Positions 41,686-49,819 of a stretch of 64,000 bases of DNA are shown piece after piece. A program made the position numbers and the translations under genes. The notes beneath the pieces are model-generated. The model was not told the DNA's origin and did no database searches. It saw only the letters and a list, made by a program, of their open reading frames with translations. This DNA is from Chitinophaga sp. XS-30. Lineage in GTDB: Bacteria; Bacteroidota; Bacteroidia; Chitinophagales; Chitinophagaceae. Each line of letters starts with the position of its first letter. Position 1 is the first letter of the stretch. Where the stretch lies: NCBI RefSeq assembly GCF_008086345.1, contig NZ_CP043006.1, forward strand, positions 2,912,032 through 2,976,031. Reading direction: 5' to 3'.

Positions 41686-41782
41686 CTGTTCATATTTACT
41701 TGTTACGGGTCAGATGGAATGTTATTTCATCTGTTCATATTTACTTGTTACGGGTCAGATGGAATGTTATTTCATCTGTTCA
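41681..41782 (-). repeat. 45-bp tandem repeat covering the start of the flavoprotein/transporter operon
   Basis: A 45-bp unit is present twice in full (41681-41725, 41726-41770), with 12 bp of a third copy (41771-41782). The real ATG (complement of 41683-41685) lies at the edge of the first unit. On the minus strand each upstream unit repeats ATGAAATAA, a start codon followed after one codon by a stop, and contains the hairpin-forming CAGATG and CATCTG. Copy number changes would alter the leader and possibly translation. Confidence 0.9.
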
Positions 41783-42275
41783 GTTTTTTCCCAACAACTA
41801 TAACAAGGACTGCTCCAGCTTGTTCATAGTGCGATATTAGTATGCCTGGCTGAAGTAATTTAAAATGTAAGGCATACTTAAGGCATATATAAGCCATATC
41901 TTATAAAGATAGCTTATCAATAAGTGGGATATAACTTCGATATGAATGAGATATGGCTTAACCTGCCTGTATTCCCCTGTCATGGTGCATTATAAGGCAT
42001 GCAATGATACGGGATGATGAGATAGATGGACAGAGAGACCGGAATAAAAACAAACAGGTACGCGTCTGCGTACCTGTCGGGAGGATGTATAAAAATAACC
42101 CGGAACTTATAAGACAATTAAATTGAAAATATTTATATGTAATATATTTTCGGAAGTCATTTTGTTGATTTAAAACAAATCTCTATTGTAAGTCATGAAA
42201 ATAAAGTAAATTTTTTATTTTTACGCTTGTTCGATGTGATTGTTATCAAATAATTGTTTATTTAATGTATATAAT
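41783..42275. other. Long AT-rich intergenic region with inverted repeats
   Basis: No gene is supported here. TAAGCCATATC (41890-41900) and GATATGGCTTA (41950-41960) are perfect inverted arms, extendable to 14 of 15 bp. TAAGGCAT-type direct repeats lie at about 41867-41887 and again near 41991. A near-consensus -7 element for the cobA-type gene (TACGCTTG) is at 42222-42229. Confidence 0.5.
42042..42077 (-). terminator. Hairpin with T-rich tail on the minus strand (no upstream gene)
   Basis: ACAGGTACGC (42054-42063) and GCGTACCTGT (42068-42077) form a perfect 10-bp stem with a 4-nt loop. Read on the minus strand it is followed by TTTGTTTTTATT, the form of an intrinsic terminator. No minus-strand gene lies upstream of it, so it may end a small RNA starting within about 42080-42240, or insulate the operon to the left. 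Confidence 0.5.
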
Positions 42276-43061
42276 ATGCCAGATCCGCAATTATCTTTAG
42301 TGGGAGCGGGGCCGGGAGATCCCGAGTTGATCACGCTGAAAGCCATCCGCACGATCGGGCAGGCCGATGTGATCCTTTATGATGCGCTGGTGAATGCGGA
42401 TCTTTTGCAATATGCCTCACCGGCCGCGCATAAGCAGTTCGTTGGCAAGCGCTATGGCTGCCACGCGCTGTCCCAGCAGGAGATCAACGATCTCATCGTG
42501 GAGATGGCATTGGCGCATGGGCATGTGGTGCGATTGAAGGGAGGTGACCCCTTCATATTCGGAAGGGCCGTAGAGGAGATGGAAGCTGCGCAGAAAGCGG
42601 GTATCCCGGTGAATGTGGTGCCCGGCATTTCCAGCGCACTGGCAGTTCCGGCCATGCAGCTGCTGCCGCTCACCTGCCGCGGTGTTTCGGAAAGCCTCTG
42701 GATCACCACGGGCACAACCCGGACCGGCGATATTTCAGCCGACATCCGGCTGGCAGCGCAGTCCACCGCCACCGTAGTGATCCTGATGGCCATGAGCAAA
42801 CTGGCCGGGATCATGGACATATTCGCAACTAACGGCAAGGAACATACGCCGGTGGCCATTATTCAGAACGGCACCATGGCAAATGAACGTATTATCACCG
42901 GCACCGTCAGGGATATTATGCTGAGAGCGGAAGCCGGCGGTTTTGCCAACCCCGCCATCATTGTGGTGGGAGAAGTCGTAACGGTGCGTGCGCAGCTGTT
43001 GAAAATATTGGAGGAGCCGCGCGTACGGCCGAATGTAATTACAGGTAATGAAGAAAGATAA
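42276..43061 (+). CDS. cobA: Uroporphyrinogen-III C-methyltransferase (siroheme/cobalamin branch)
   Basis: The start ATG 42276 (MPDPQLSLVGAGPGDPELITLKA) is preferred over 42240, because the glycine-rich SAM-binding motif is then N-terminal. The 261-residue SUMT shows DVILYDALVN, VVRLKGGDPFIFGRAVEE, NVVPGISSALAVPA and PLTCRGVSESLWITTG. It methylates uroporphyrinogen III twice to precorrin-2, the precursor of siroheme and cobalamin. It overlaps the Crp/Fnr-type gene by 14 bp, suggesting joint expression, possibly with nitrite or sulfite reduction elsewhere in the genome. Confidence 0.95.
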   Translation: MPDPQLSLVGAGPGDPELITLKAIRTIGQADVILYDALVNADLLQYASPAAHKQFVGKRYGCHALSQQEINDLIVEMALAHGHVVRLKGGDPFIFGRAVEEMEAAQKAGIPVNVVPGISSALAVPAMQLLPLTCRGVSESLWITTGTTRTGDISADIRLAAQSTATVVILMAMSKLAGIMDIFATNGKEHTPVAIIQNGTMANERIITGTVRDIMLRAEAGGFANPAIIVVGEVVTVRAQLLKILEEPRVRPNVITGNEER

Positions 43062-43737
43062 GCAAGGATGTGATCTGCAAACCTGTCTTTTATGCAGGAG
43101 AGGCATGAAGGAGTGGTTGCCCGCTATTCATGCGCACAAGAAAAATTTCACGCTCAGGAAAGGGGATACCATTTTCAGGGAAGGTGATCCGGTGAACGGC
43201 ATATTTTTTCTCTACTCCGGGAAAGTGAAAGTGCACAAGCATTGGGCGGATGGCAAGGAACTGATCGTCCGTTTTGCCCGGGAGGGCGATATTGTAGGCC
43301 ATCGCGGCATTGGTACGGAGCTGGTGTACCCCGTCACGGCTACCGCACTGGAACCGGCAGCGGTCTGTTTCTTCGAGATCGATTTTTTTAACGCCAGTCT
43401 GAAAGTAAACCATGACCTGTTATACGAACTGATGCAGTTCTATGCAAAGGAACTGATGGAATCCGAAAAAAGCATGCGCAACCTCGCGCATATGTCTGTA
43501 AAAGGCCGCCTGGCCAATGCGCTGCTGGTGCTGAAAAGTAAATTCGGGCTGGACGAAGAGGGATTTATTGCGTTCCCGCTCAGCAAGCAGGACATGTCTT
43601 CCTACATCGGCGCAACTTACGAAACAACTTTCCGGATGATGAACGAACTGATCAACGAGCATATCATCTCCGTATCCGCCAAATACATCACGATCCTGCA
43701 GGAAGAGAAACTCCGGCAACTGATCCGGGAGGATTGA
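43048..43737 (+). CDS. Crp/Fnr-family regulator with N-terminal cysteine cluster
   Basis: The 229-residue protein has a cyclic-nucleotide-binding-like domain (LRKGDTIFREGDPVNGIFFLYSGKVKVHK) and a C-terminal winged helix (FPLSKQDMSSYIGATYETTFRMMNEL). Its N-terminus carries Cys8, Cys13 and Cys16 (GCDLQTCLLCRRG), an arrangement that could hold an Fe-S cluster or act as a redox sensor, although only three cysteines are present. The cAMP phosphate-binding RS pair is not seen. Translational overlap with cobA suggests control of siroheme-dependent or anaerobic functions. Confidence 0.88.
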   Translation: MKKDKQGCDLQTCLLCRRGMKEWLPAIHAHKKNFTLRKGDTIFREGDPVNGIFFLYSGKVKVHKHWADGKELIVRFAREGDIVGHRGIGTELVYPVTATALEPAAVCFFEIDFFNASLKVNHDLLYELMQFYAKELMESEKSMRNLAHMSVKGRLANALLVLKSKFGLDEEGFIAFPLSKQDMSSYIGATYETTFRMMNELINEHIISVSAKYITILQEEKLRQLIRED

Positions 43738-43775
43738 TATCAAATAATAGCGCATCTTTGTAAAAACATCAGCGC

Positions 43776-44990
43776 TTGGCATCCGAATCACTGACAAGGT
43801 CAAAATACATTTCGCTTATTCTGATCCTCGGCTCCCTCACTGCATTGGGGCCATTTACAATCGACATGTATCTTCCGGGTTTTCCGGCCATTGCAAAGGA
43901 CCTTGACACGGATGTTTCCACCGTGGCCCTTACGCTTTCCAGTTATTTCATCGGCATTTCAGCCGGGCAGTTGTTGTATGGCCCGCTGCTGGACCGTTTT
44001 GGGCGCAAGCCGCCATTATACATCGGCCTGGTCCTCTATATCCTCACCTCCGCGGGCTGCGTGTTCGTGCAAACGATAGACAGCCTGATCGCCCTGCGTT
44101 TTTTGCAGGCCGTGGGCAGCTGTGCCGCGGCAGTGGCGGCGGTAGCCATGGTGCGCGATCTTTTCCCGGTGAGCGAGACCGCGAAAGTATTTGCCCTGCT
44201 TATGCTGGTGGTGGGCGCTTCTCCCATGGTGGCCCCGACCGTTGGCGGTTATGTGACCAGCGCATGGAACTGGCATGCGGTGTTCGTGATCCTTGGCGGA
44301 ATGGGCGTGGCTATATTGCTGGCTACCATTTTCTGGCTGCCGGACAGTTATAAGCCGGATACTACGCTGTCTTTAAAGCCCAAACCTATCATCAGCAATT
44401 TTCTGGCGGTGGCAAGGGAGCCGATGTTCTATACTTATGCATTTACCGGCTCGGTGGCCTTCGGTTTGCTGTTCGCCTATGTGTCCGGCTCCCCCAAGGT
44501 ATTCATGGATGTATTCGGCCTGAGCGATAAAGCGTATGGATGGGTGTTTGCCCTGCTTTCCGTAGGTTTTATCGGCGCTAACCAGGTGAACAGCCTGCTG
44601 CTCAGAAGGTTCAGCAGCGAGCAGATCGTACCGGTGGCGCTGGGTTGCCAGACTGCAGCGGGAGCTTTATTTGTAGCGGGTTTGCTCAACGGGTGGATCG
44701 GCTTGTATGGAACGGTCATTTTCCTGTTCATTTTGCTGAGTTGCCTCGGCCTGGTCATTCCCAATACTTCGGCGCTGGCGCTCAGGCCGTTTTCCAGGAA
44801 TGCGGGAAGTGCCTCATCCCTGATGGGGGCCTTACAGATGGGTACCGGTGCGCTGGCTTCGGTAGTGGTTAGCCTGTACGCGGAAAAAAGTGTGCTGCCT
44901 ATGGCCTGTACAATGGCCGCTGCCGCCACGCTTGCCCTGATGATACTGATGATCAGCCGCAGGATCTCCGGGGGGAAAGGCGCATTATAG
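43776..44990 (+). CDS. Bcr/CflA-type MFS drug exporter
   Basis: The 404-residue membrane protein has 12 predicted helices and the drug:H+ antiporter-1 motifs, including TIDMYLPGFPAIAKDL in helix 1, LLYGPLLDRFGRKPPLYIG (motif A) and VVGASPMVAPTVGGYV (motif C). The start codon is TTG 43776; no ATG lies nearby, and a -7-like ATCTTTG is found 17-23 bp upstream. It probably exports bicyclomycin, sulfonamide-like or other small hydrophobic compounds. Its stop overlaps the convergent hypothetical gene by 6 bp. Confidence 0.9.
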   Translation: MASESLTRSKYISLILILGSLTALGPFTIDMYLPGFPAIAKDLDTDVSTVALTLSSYFIGISAGQLLYGPLLDRFGRKPPLYIGLVLYILTSAGCVFVQTIDSLIALRFLQAVGSCAAAVAAVAMVRDLFPVSETAKVFALLMLVVGASPMVAPTVGGYVTSAWNWHAVFVILGGMGVAILLATIFWLPDSYKPDTTLSLKPKPIISNFLAVAREPMFYTYAFTGSVAFGLLFAYVSGSPKVFMDVFGLSDKAYGWVFALLSVGFIGANQVNSLLLRRFSSEQIVPVALGCQTAAGALFVAGLLNGWIGLYGTVIFLFILLSCLGLVIPNTSALALRPFSRNAGSASSLMGALQMGTGALASVVVSLYAEKSVLPMACTMAAAATLALMILMISRRISGGKGAL

Positions 44991-45623
44991 CAGTTCCCTG
45001 TTTCTCCGCACCCTCAGCAACCCTTTTACAAGGCTCTTCCATTGCAACCGGGATATGCCCAGCATGGCTCCCAGCCCCGCAAGCAGGTTGCGCAGTTTCC
45101 TGAATGCACGGCCAGTAACGGTATTGGGCATTTCATTCCGCCCGTAAACGCTGGCCCTGATGAGATTGCCTCTTTTTTCAACAATAAAGGAACTGGTAGC
45201 ATCCTGCCGGAAGAAATGCTCAATTTCCCTGTCCACATCCTCCGGCGGGGTGGCGGGCCTTACGCGCATGCCGGTGTACGCGGTGCCGCGGGGGCTTCTC
45301 ATTTCAACGATCTTTTCTATCCTGACCCAATCAAATTCCCGCGTTTCATCCGCGGTGGAACCGGGTATCCTGATACGGATATAGTCACCTTCCATGGCCG
45401 GCCGCCGTACAATTGTCCCCCGGCTGTCGTTCAGCACGAACGAGGCGCTGACGTTGCCGCTGATCTCTTTCCAGCTGTTAACGTCCAGCAATCGCTGTTG
45501 CGCAGCCTCGTACAGCGCCCGCGCTGCTTTGTGATTTTCCGTCTTGATGGTGTGGGAGGTGGCGGATTGATGACCTTTTTCGTTCGAAGGGATCAGGTCC
45601 CCGCCTGATAAATTTTTTTCCAT
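44985..45623 (-). CDS. Conserved-looking hypothetical protein
   Basis: I do not recognise a named family. The 212-residue protein has a disordered N-terminus (to about 35), a helix (AARALYEAAQQRLLDVNSWKE) and then an alternating beta region rich in charged residues (ASFVLNDSRGTIVRRPAMEGDYIRIRIPG; DWVRIEKIVEMRS; GMRVRPATPPED), which could form a lipid- or ligand-binding cup. The C-terminus (LLAGLGAMLGISRLQWKSLVKGLL) is amphipathic and may touch a membrane. Codon use matches its neighbours. It is convergent with the exporter gene and divergent from the acidic protein gene. Confidence 0.65.
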   Translation of the reverse strand: MEKNLSGGDLIPSNEKGHQSATSHTIKTENHKAARALYEAAQQRLLDVNSWKEISGNVSASFVLNDSRGTIVRRPAMEGDYIRIRIPGSTADETREFDWVRIEKIVEMRSPRGTAYTGMRVRPATPPEDVDREIEHFFRQDATSSFIVEKRGNLIRASVYGRNEMPNTVTGRAFRKLRNLLAGLGAMLGISRLQWKSLVKGLLRVRRNRELL

Positions 45624-45785
45624 GCCATCCTTTTTGAAAATGTCCCGCCAATATTATGCCGTTGAAAATGCTCATCCTGCGCAATGCTGTTGTGCAATTT
45701 CCTCTACAGGTTGGCTTGATTTTCTGCTGTTTCTCCTGCTGTTAAAGATGGCACAGATTTTTACCTTCTTTCCGTAAAAAAGAAT

Positions 45786-46229
45786 ATGGATGAGAAAGAT
45801 ATGAAAGACAACCGGCGCGACGAGCAGCGCATGCAGCCGGAGGAAGTGAATATGGACCTGCCCGAAGTTAAAGATATTCCCGGCCAGGAGCATATAGCGC
45901 CCCCGCCGCCCGGAGAGCTGGCGGATACTACCGCATCGTCCGGTGACGAAGAGGGAAAAGGCGTACTGGATGAAGTCAATGAGGGGGATGTATCTGCTGA
46001 GGAAAGCGAATTGCTGGAGCAAAGCGCCAATACTGATCCGGCCTATCACGATGAACAGAATTTTCAGCGCACGGCGCTGGACGACCGGGATGCGGACGGG
46101 ACGCCATTGAATGAATATGACCGGATAGAAGACCTGGACGTACCGGGAAGCGAGCTGGATGACGAGCAGGAGGAAACCGGCGCGGAGGATGAGGAGAACA
46201 ATGCATACAGCAGAGGAGATACAGATTGA
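45786..46229 (+). CDS. Highly acidic, probably disordered small protein
   Basis: A 147-residue protein from ATG 45786 is very rich in Asp and Glu, with no Cys or Trp and only short hydrophobic stretches. It reads as intrinsically disordered; segments such as DVPGSELDDEQEETGAEDEENN recall small stress- or general-response proteins of Bacteroidota, but no function is known to me. It ends one base before the stop codon of the convergent sulfatase gene. Confidence 0.65.
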   Translation: MDEKDMKDNRRDEQRMQPEEVNMDLPEVKDIPGQEHIAPPPPGELADTTASSGDEEGKGVLDEVNEGDVSAEESELLEQSANTDPAYHDEQNFQRTALDDRDADGTPLNEYDRIEDLDVPGSELDDEQEETGAEDEENNAYSRGDTD

Positions 46230-47621
46230 TTATTCGGTTCCCGGCCAGCGGAATGCTTCGTGCTCCGCGGGAGTCCTGGCCTTGCGCGCCACGGCCAGCA
46301 GTTCGCTTACCTTGCCGGCCTGCTGGTCCGCCAGGTTGCGTGTTTCGCCGATATCATTGCTCAGGTCGTACAGCTCAACGGTTTCGGGACCGTCTTTCGG
46401 TTTCAGCCGCAACAGTTTCCAGTGGCCCTGCACGATCGCTTCTTTGTAATATTGTTTTTCATAGAACTGCCAGTACAGCCAGGGATGTTTTGCTTTCTGC
46501 ACTTTCCCCGTCAGCGCCGGAGTAAAAGAAATGCCGTCAATATCCCGGGGAGGGCGTGTTCCGGCCAGTCTGCAAACGGTGGGCATAATGTCCCAGAATG
46601 CCCAGATGTCGTCCCTTACAGCACCGGCAGGCACTTTACCCGGAGCCCTGACCAGCAAAGGCACACGAATGCCGCCTTCGTAAAGGTCGCGCTTGATACC
46701 CCTGAGCGGTCCGCCGCTGTTGAAGAATTCAGGATCCGCGCCGCCTTCCTGATGAGGACCGTTATCGCTGGTGAAGAAGATGTAAGTATTGTTGTCCAGC
46801 CCAAGTTCCTTTACCAGCGCCAGTACCCGCGCCACGTCCTCATCCAGTTTTGTGATCATGCCGGCAAAGGCCGCCCGAGGCTGTTCCTGTGAGCGGTAGG
46901 TAACCCTGCCTTTCTGAACGAACGGCGTTTCGGGCGCAAATTTGCTGCTGCCGTCCGCATGACGGAAGGGTGCCATGTAAGCGTCAGGGACATGCAGCTC
47001 CGCATGCGGGATCGTCAGCGGCAAGTAGAGGAAAAAAGGATTGCTCCTGTTGCTCCGGATGAATCCCAGCGCTTTCTGCATGATCAGGTCATCCGTGTAG
47101 GCGGTGGTATCCAGCGGTACGCGAACGGATTTTCCGTTTTGTATCTCGAAAAGGTAATCGGTGTAGTAGTGATGGGCATGCGTCTGGTTCAGGTAACCAT
47201 AGAATGCGGAGAATCCTTTGTGTTCCGGTGCGCCGGCAGTGCCGGCTTCCCCCAGTCCCCACTTGCCGAACATGCCGGTGGTGTAGCCGCCTGCCTGGAG
47301 ATATTCGGCCAGTGTTGTGTCCTGCCCGCGCAGGTGCGCACCCGCATTGCCGCGGATGTAAGCATGGCCCATATGCTTTCCTGTCATCAGCGCACAACGG
47401 CTGGGCGCGCAAACGGTGTTGCCGGCATAGAAGCGCGTGAACCTTGTACCCTCGGCCGCAAGCCGGTCGATATTCGGTGTAGGCACCTTATGCGAAGGAT
47501 TATAACTGGTAAGGTTGCCATAACCAAGATCATCTGCTACGATAAAGATGATATTGGGGCGCTGCTGCGCGATGACGGTATAGCTGAACAAGAGGCTGGC
47601 TGCCAGTGTGAAGATCTTCAT
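46230..47621 (-). CDS. Exported sulfatase (formylglycine type)
   Basis: ATG 47621 opens a signal peptide (MKIFTLAASLLFSYTVIAQQ); a longer frame to 47741 lacks one. The 463-residue protein has RPNIIFIVADDLGYG (metal Asp pair), the active-site signature TVCAPSRCALMTG in which Cys becomes formylglycine, GKWGLGE, FFTSDNGPHQEGG and DIMPTVCRLAG. It removes sulfate esters, probably from a glycan, in the periplasm. Activation needs a Cys-type sulfatase-modifying enzyme encoded elsewhere. It is divergent from the alpha-galactosidase-like gene, suggesting joint action on a sulfated galactan-like substrate. Confidence 0.93.
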   Translation of the reverse strand: MKIFTLAASLLFSYTVIAQQRPNIIFIVADDLGYGNLTSYNPSHKVPTPNIDRLAAEGTRFTRFYAGNTVCAPSRCALMTGKHMGHAYIRGNAGAHLRGQDTTLAEYLQAGGYTTGMFGKWGLGEAGTAGAPEHKGFSAFYGYLNQTHAHHYYTDYLFEIQNGKSVRVPLDTTAYTDDLIMQKALGFIRSNRSNPFFLYLPLTIPHAELHVPDAYMAPFRHADGSSKFAPETPFVQKGRVTYRSQEQPRAAFAGMITKLDEDVARVLALVKELGLDNNTYIFFTSDNGPHQEGGADPEFFNSGGPLRGIKRDLYEGGIRVPLLVRAPGKVPAGAVRDDIWAFWDIMPTVCRLAGTRPPRDIDGISFTPALTGKVQKAKHPWLYWQFYEKQYYKEAIVQGHWKLLRLKPKDGPETVELYDLSNDIGETRNLADQQAGKVSELLAVARKARTPAEHEAFRWPGTE

Positions 47622-47783
47622 CCCGTGAATTTTACTGGCTGTCAATATACAGCAAAATATATTGTTGTCATACCCGGTGGCCCTGTACGGGGGATTTGCT
47701 CTGACTGTTAGACAAGGGGCGTTAACGGGACGACGGTACAAAAGGCCGGCTCTTTCGCTGTTACTTGTATTTGCAGGAAATGG

Positions 47784-47799
47784 TGCTATTTTTATAGCA
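47784..47799 (+). promoter_or_regulatory. Hairpin directly before the alpha-galactosidase-like start codon
   Basis: TGCTAT (47784-47789), a TTTT loop and ATAGCA (47794-47799) form a perfect small hairpin ending 1 nt before the ATG at 47801. It could mask the ribosome binding region or be an operator half-site pair. Confidence 0.4.
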
Positions 47800-47800
47800 T

Positions 47801-49723
47801 ATGCGATTATCCCTCATCTCCCGTTTTATACTGCCTGCTGCTTTGCTGCTCGCTATGGCCGCCGATGCGCAGGAACAGCGAACCATTCCTTTCGGTAAAA
47901 GCAACAGGATCATCTACGACCTTCATTCCGGTATTTACAGCGTATGGGCGAACGGTCGTGAAGTGTTTCACGATGTTTTTGCGGCTTACGAAGGCCATAT
48001 CCCGGATACTGCGAACATGCGGCGAAGCCTGCAGGTAATACCGGTGAACGACAGGTTCGGCAAGGGAAAAAAATACACTTTCCGCGCCGGCGAAAGGGAG
48101 CATTCCTTTTATACGTATAAGGGACTCAACGGCTTTTATACGGAAACAGTTGAATCCGGCGGCGCCCGCAGTGCCAGCCCGCTGACGGGCAGTCTTTCGT
48201 TTAAAGGGAAAGGTGTGCTGGTGCCTTTCGATAACGACGCCTGGGTAAAATACAAACTACTGGACCCGGATTCTACGGCTTTTACCAGTTCCGGGGTCAC
48301 GGCGTTATTTGATCCGTCAACACGCAACGGATGGATCATCGGCGCTGTTGAGCATAACGACTGGAAAACCGGCATTCAATTGTCCGGCGATAGCAGCATA
48401 GCTGTATTGGCCGGATGGACGGACAGTACGCTTACGCGGGATAGATTGCCGCATGGCCTTGTAACACATGGCCGTTCGCCACGCATACTGGTGCTGTTCG
48501 CGGAAGACTGGCGCGCGGGGATGGAGCATTACGCCAGGGCATGCCGGCAGGCGGAGCCGCGGTACATATTCCCGTGGAAAGCAACCAAGCCCTTTGCCTG
48601 GAACAGCTGGGGAAGTATTCAAACCGGCCTTTCGCTGGAGAAGGCCAACCGCGTTGCGGATTTTTTTGCGGACTCCTGCCGCGATTTTCGCAGTGCGGAC
48701 GGTACTTTGTACATAGGGATGGATTCCTATTGGGACAATCTGACCCCGGGTGGTATGACCGGTGATTTTCGCCAGCTTGACGAATTTGTGGCCCATTGCA
48801 GGGCCCGGGGATTGAAAGCAGGCATTTACTGGGCGCCGTTCGTGGATTGGGGCAAAACGCCCCGTACCGTTGAAGGCAGCACGTATAATTATGCCGAAAC
48901 CTGGACGAAAGTGCGCGGCCGGTATCACGACTTTGACGGCGCCCGGGCGATGGACCCTACCCATCCCGCCACCCGCGCCCGCATCGCGTACCTGATCAAA
49001 AGATTCAAAGATTGCGGTTTTGAGATGATCAAGATCGATTTCATCGGTCATGCGGCGATAGAAGCGGACGGGTTTTATGATCCCGCGGTCACCACCGGTA
49101 TGCAGGCCTTCCGGCAGGGTATGGAATTCCTCACCGATCAACTGGATGGCAAAATGCTGGTGTACGCCGCTATCTCCCCGACCCTTGCAACTGCGCGTTA
49201 TGTGCATATGCGCCGTATCGCCTGCGATGCATTCAAAGGCATACAGGAAACCGCTTATACGCTGAACAGCACCAGTCTCGGCTGGTGGCAGAACTATCTG
49301 TACGACTTCGCTGATGCGGACCATATGGTATTTGCAGGAGAAGCGCCCGGCGTGAACCGGGCCAGGCTGGTGTCCGCCATTGTAACCGGAACCCTCGTCA
49401 CAGGGGACGATTTTTCCAAGCCCTCAGGCGCCAACGCCGTTGCGAGATCATTACTGCAGCAACCGGACTTGCTGGAAGCCGCACGGAATGGCGGGGTGTT
49501 CCGTCCTGTCGACCATCAGCCGGGGGAGGCGCCTGCGCATATATTCGCCAGTCCCCATTACCTGGCCATACTCAACTACAGCCAGCAGGAGCGGGTGTTT
49601 GAAGTGAGTGCGGACGGAGCGCTGAAGGAGCTTTTTTCCGGGGAAACGTTGCGGGCTTCCGGGAACACCCGTATCAAAGTAGGGGCGGAAGATGCGGTGC
49701 TTTTCCGGGTCAGCCGCCGGTGA
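47801..49723 (+). CDS. Alpha-galactosidase-like glycoside hydrolase (clan GH-D)
   Basis: The 640-residue exported protein (signal MRLSLISRFILPAALLLAMAADA) has an N-terminal beta-sandwich, then a TIM barrel from about residue 260 (KPFAWNSWGSIQTG; GTLYIGMDSYWDNL; LKAGIYWAPFVDWG) and the nucleophile segment GFEMIKIDFIGHAA, typical of GH27/GH36 enzymes. A C-terminal beta domain follows. It probably releases terminal alpha-galactose or a similar sugar in the periplasm. It shares a divergent promoter region with the sulfatase. Substrate assignment is tentative because clan GH-D includes several specificities. Confidence 0.82.
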   Translation: MRLSLISRFILPAALLLAMAADAQEQRTIPFGKSNRIIYDLHSGIYSVWANGREVFHDVFAAYEGHIPDTANMRRSLQVIPVNDRFGKGKKYTFRAGEREHSFYTYKGLNGFYTETVESGGARSASPLTGSLSFKGKGVLVPFDNDAWVKYKLLDPDSTAFTSSGVTALFDPSTRNGWIIGAVEHNDWKTGIQLSGDSSIAVLAGWTDSTLTRDRLPHGLVTHGRSPRILVLFAEDWRAGMEHYARACRQAEPRYIFPWKATKPFAWNSWGSIQTGLSLEKANRVADFFADSCRDFRSADGTLYIGMDSYWDNLTPGGMTGDFRQLDEFVAHCRARGLKAGIYWAPFVDWGKTPRTVEGSTYNYAETWTKVRGRYHDFDGARAMDPTHPATRARIAYLIKRFKDCGFEMIKIDFIGHAAIEADGFYDPAVTTGMQAFRQGMEFLTDQLDGKMLVYAAISPTLATARYVHMRRIACDAFKGIQETAYTLNSTSLGWWQNYLYDFADADHMVFAGEAPGVNRARLVSAIVTGTLVTGDDFSKPSGANAVARSLLQQPDLLEAARNGGVFRPVDHQPGEAPAHIFASPHYLAILNYSQQERVFEVSADGALKELFSGETLRASGNTRIKVGAEDAVLFRVSRR

Positions 49724-49819
49724 GGGTATTCCTCCGCGAAGCGGCACACATCCGGTCCATGGCATTTCAACCCGGAATTTTGCAGCCTCGCCCCTGTGGC
49801 TGCGCCCGTTCATAGGTAT

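Noticed and set aside
41681..41782. CRISPR-like repeat
   Set aside because: The 45-bp units are directly adjacent without spacers and overlap a start codon, so this is a simple tandem duplication.
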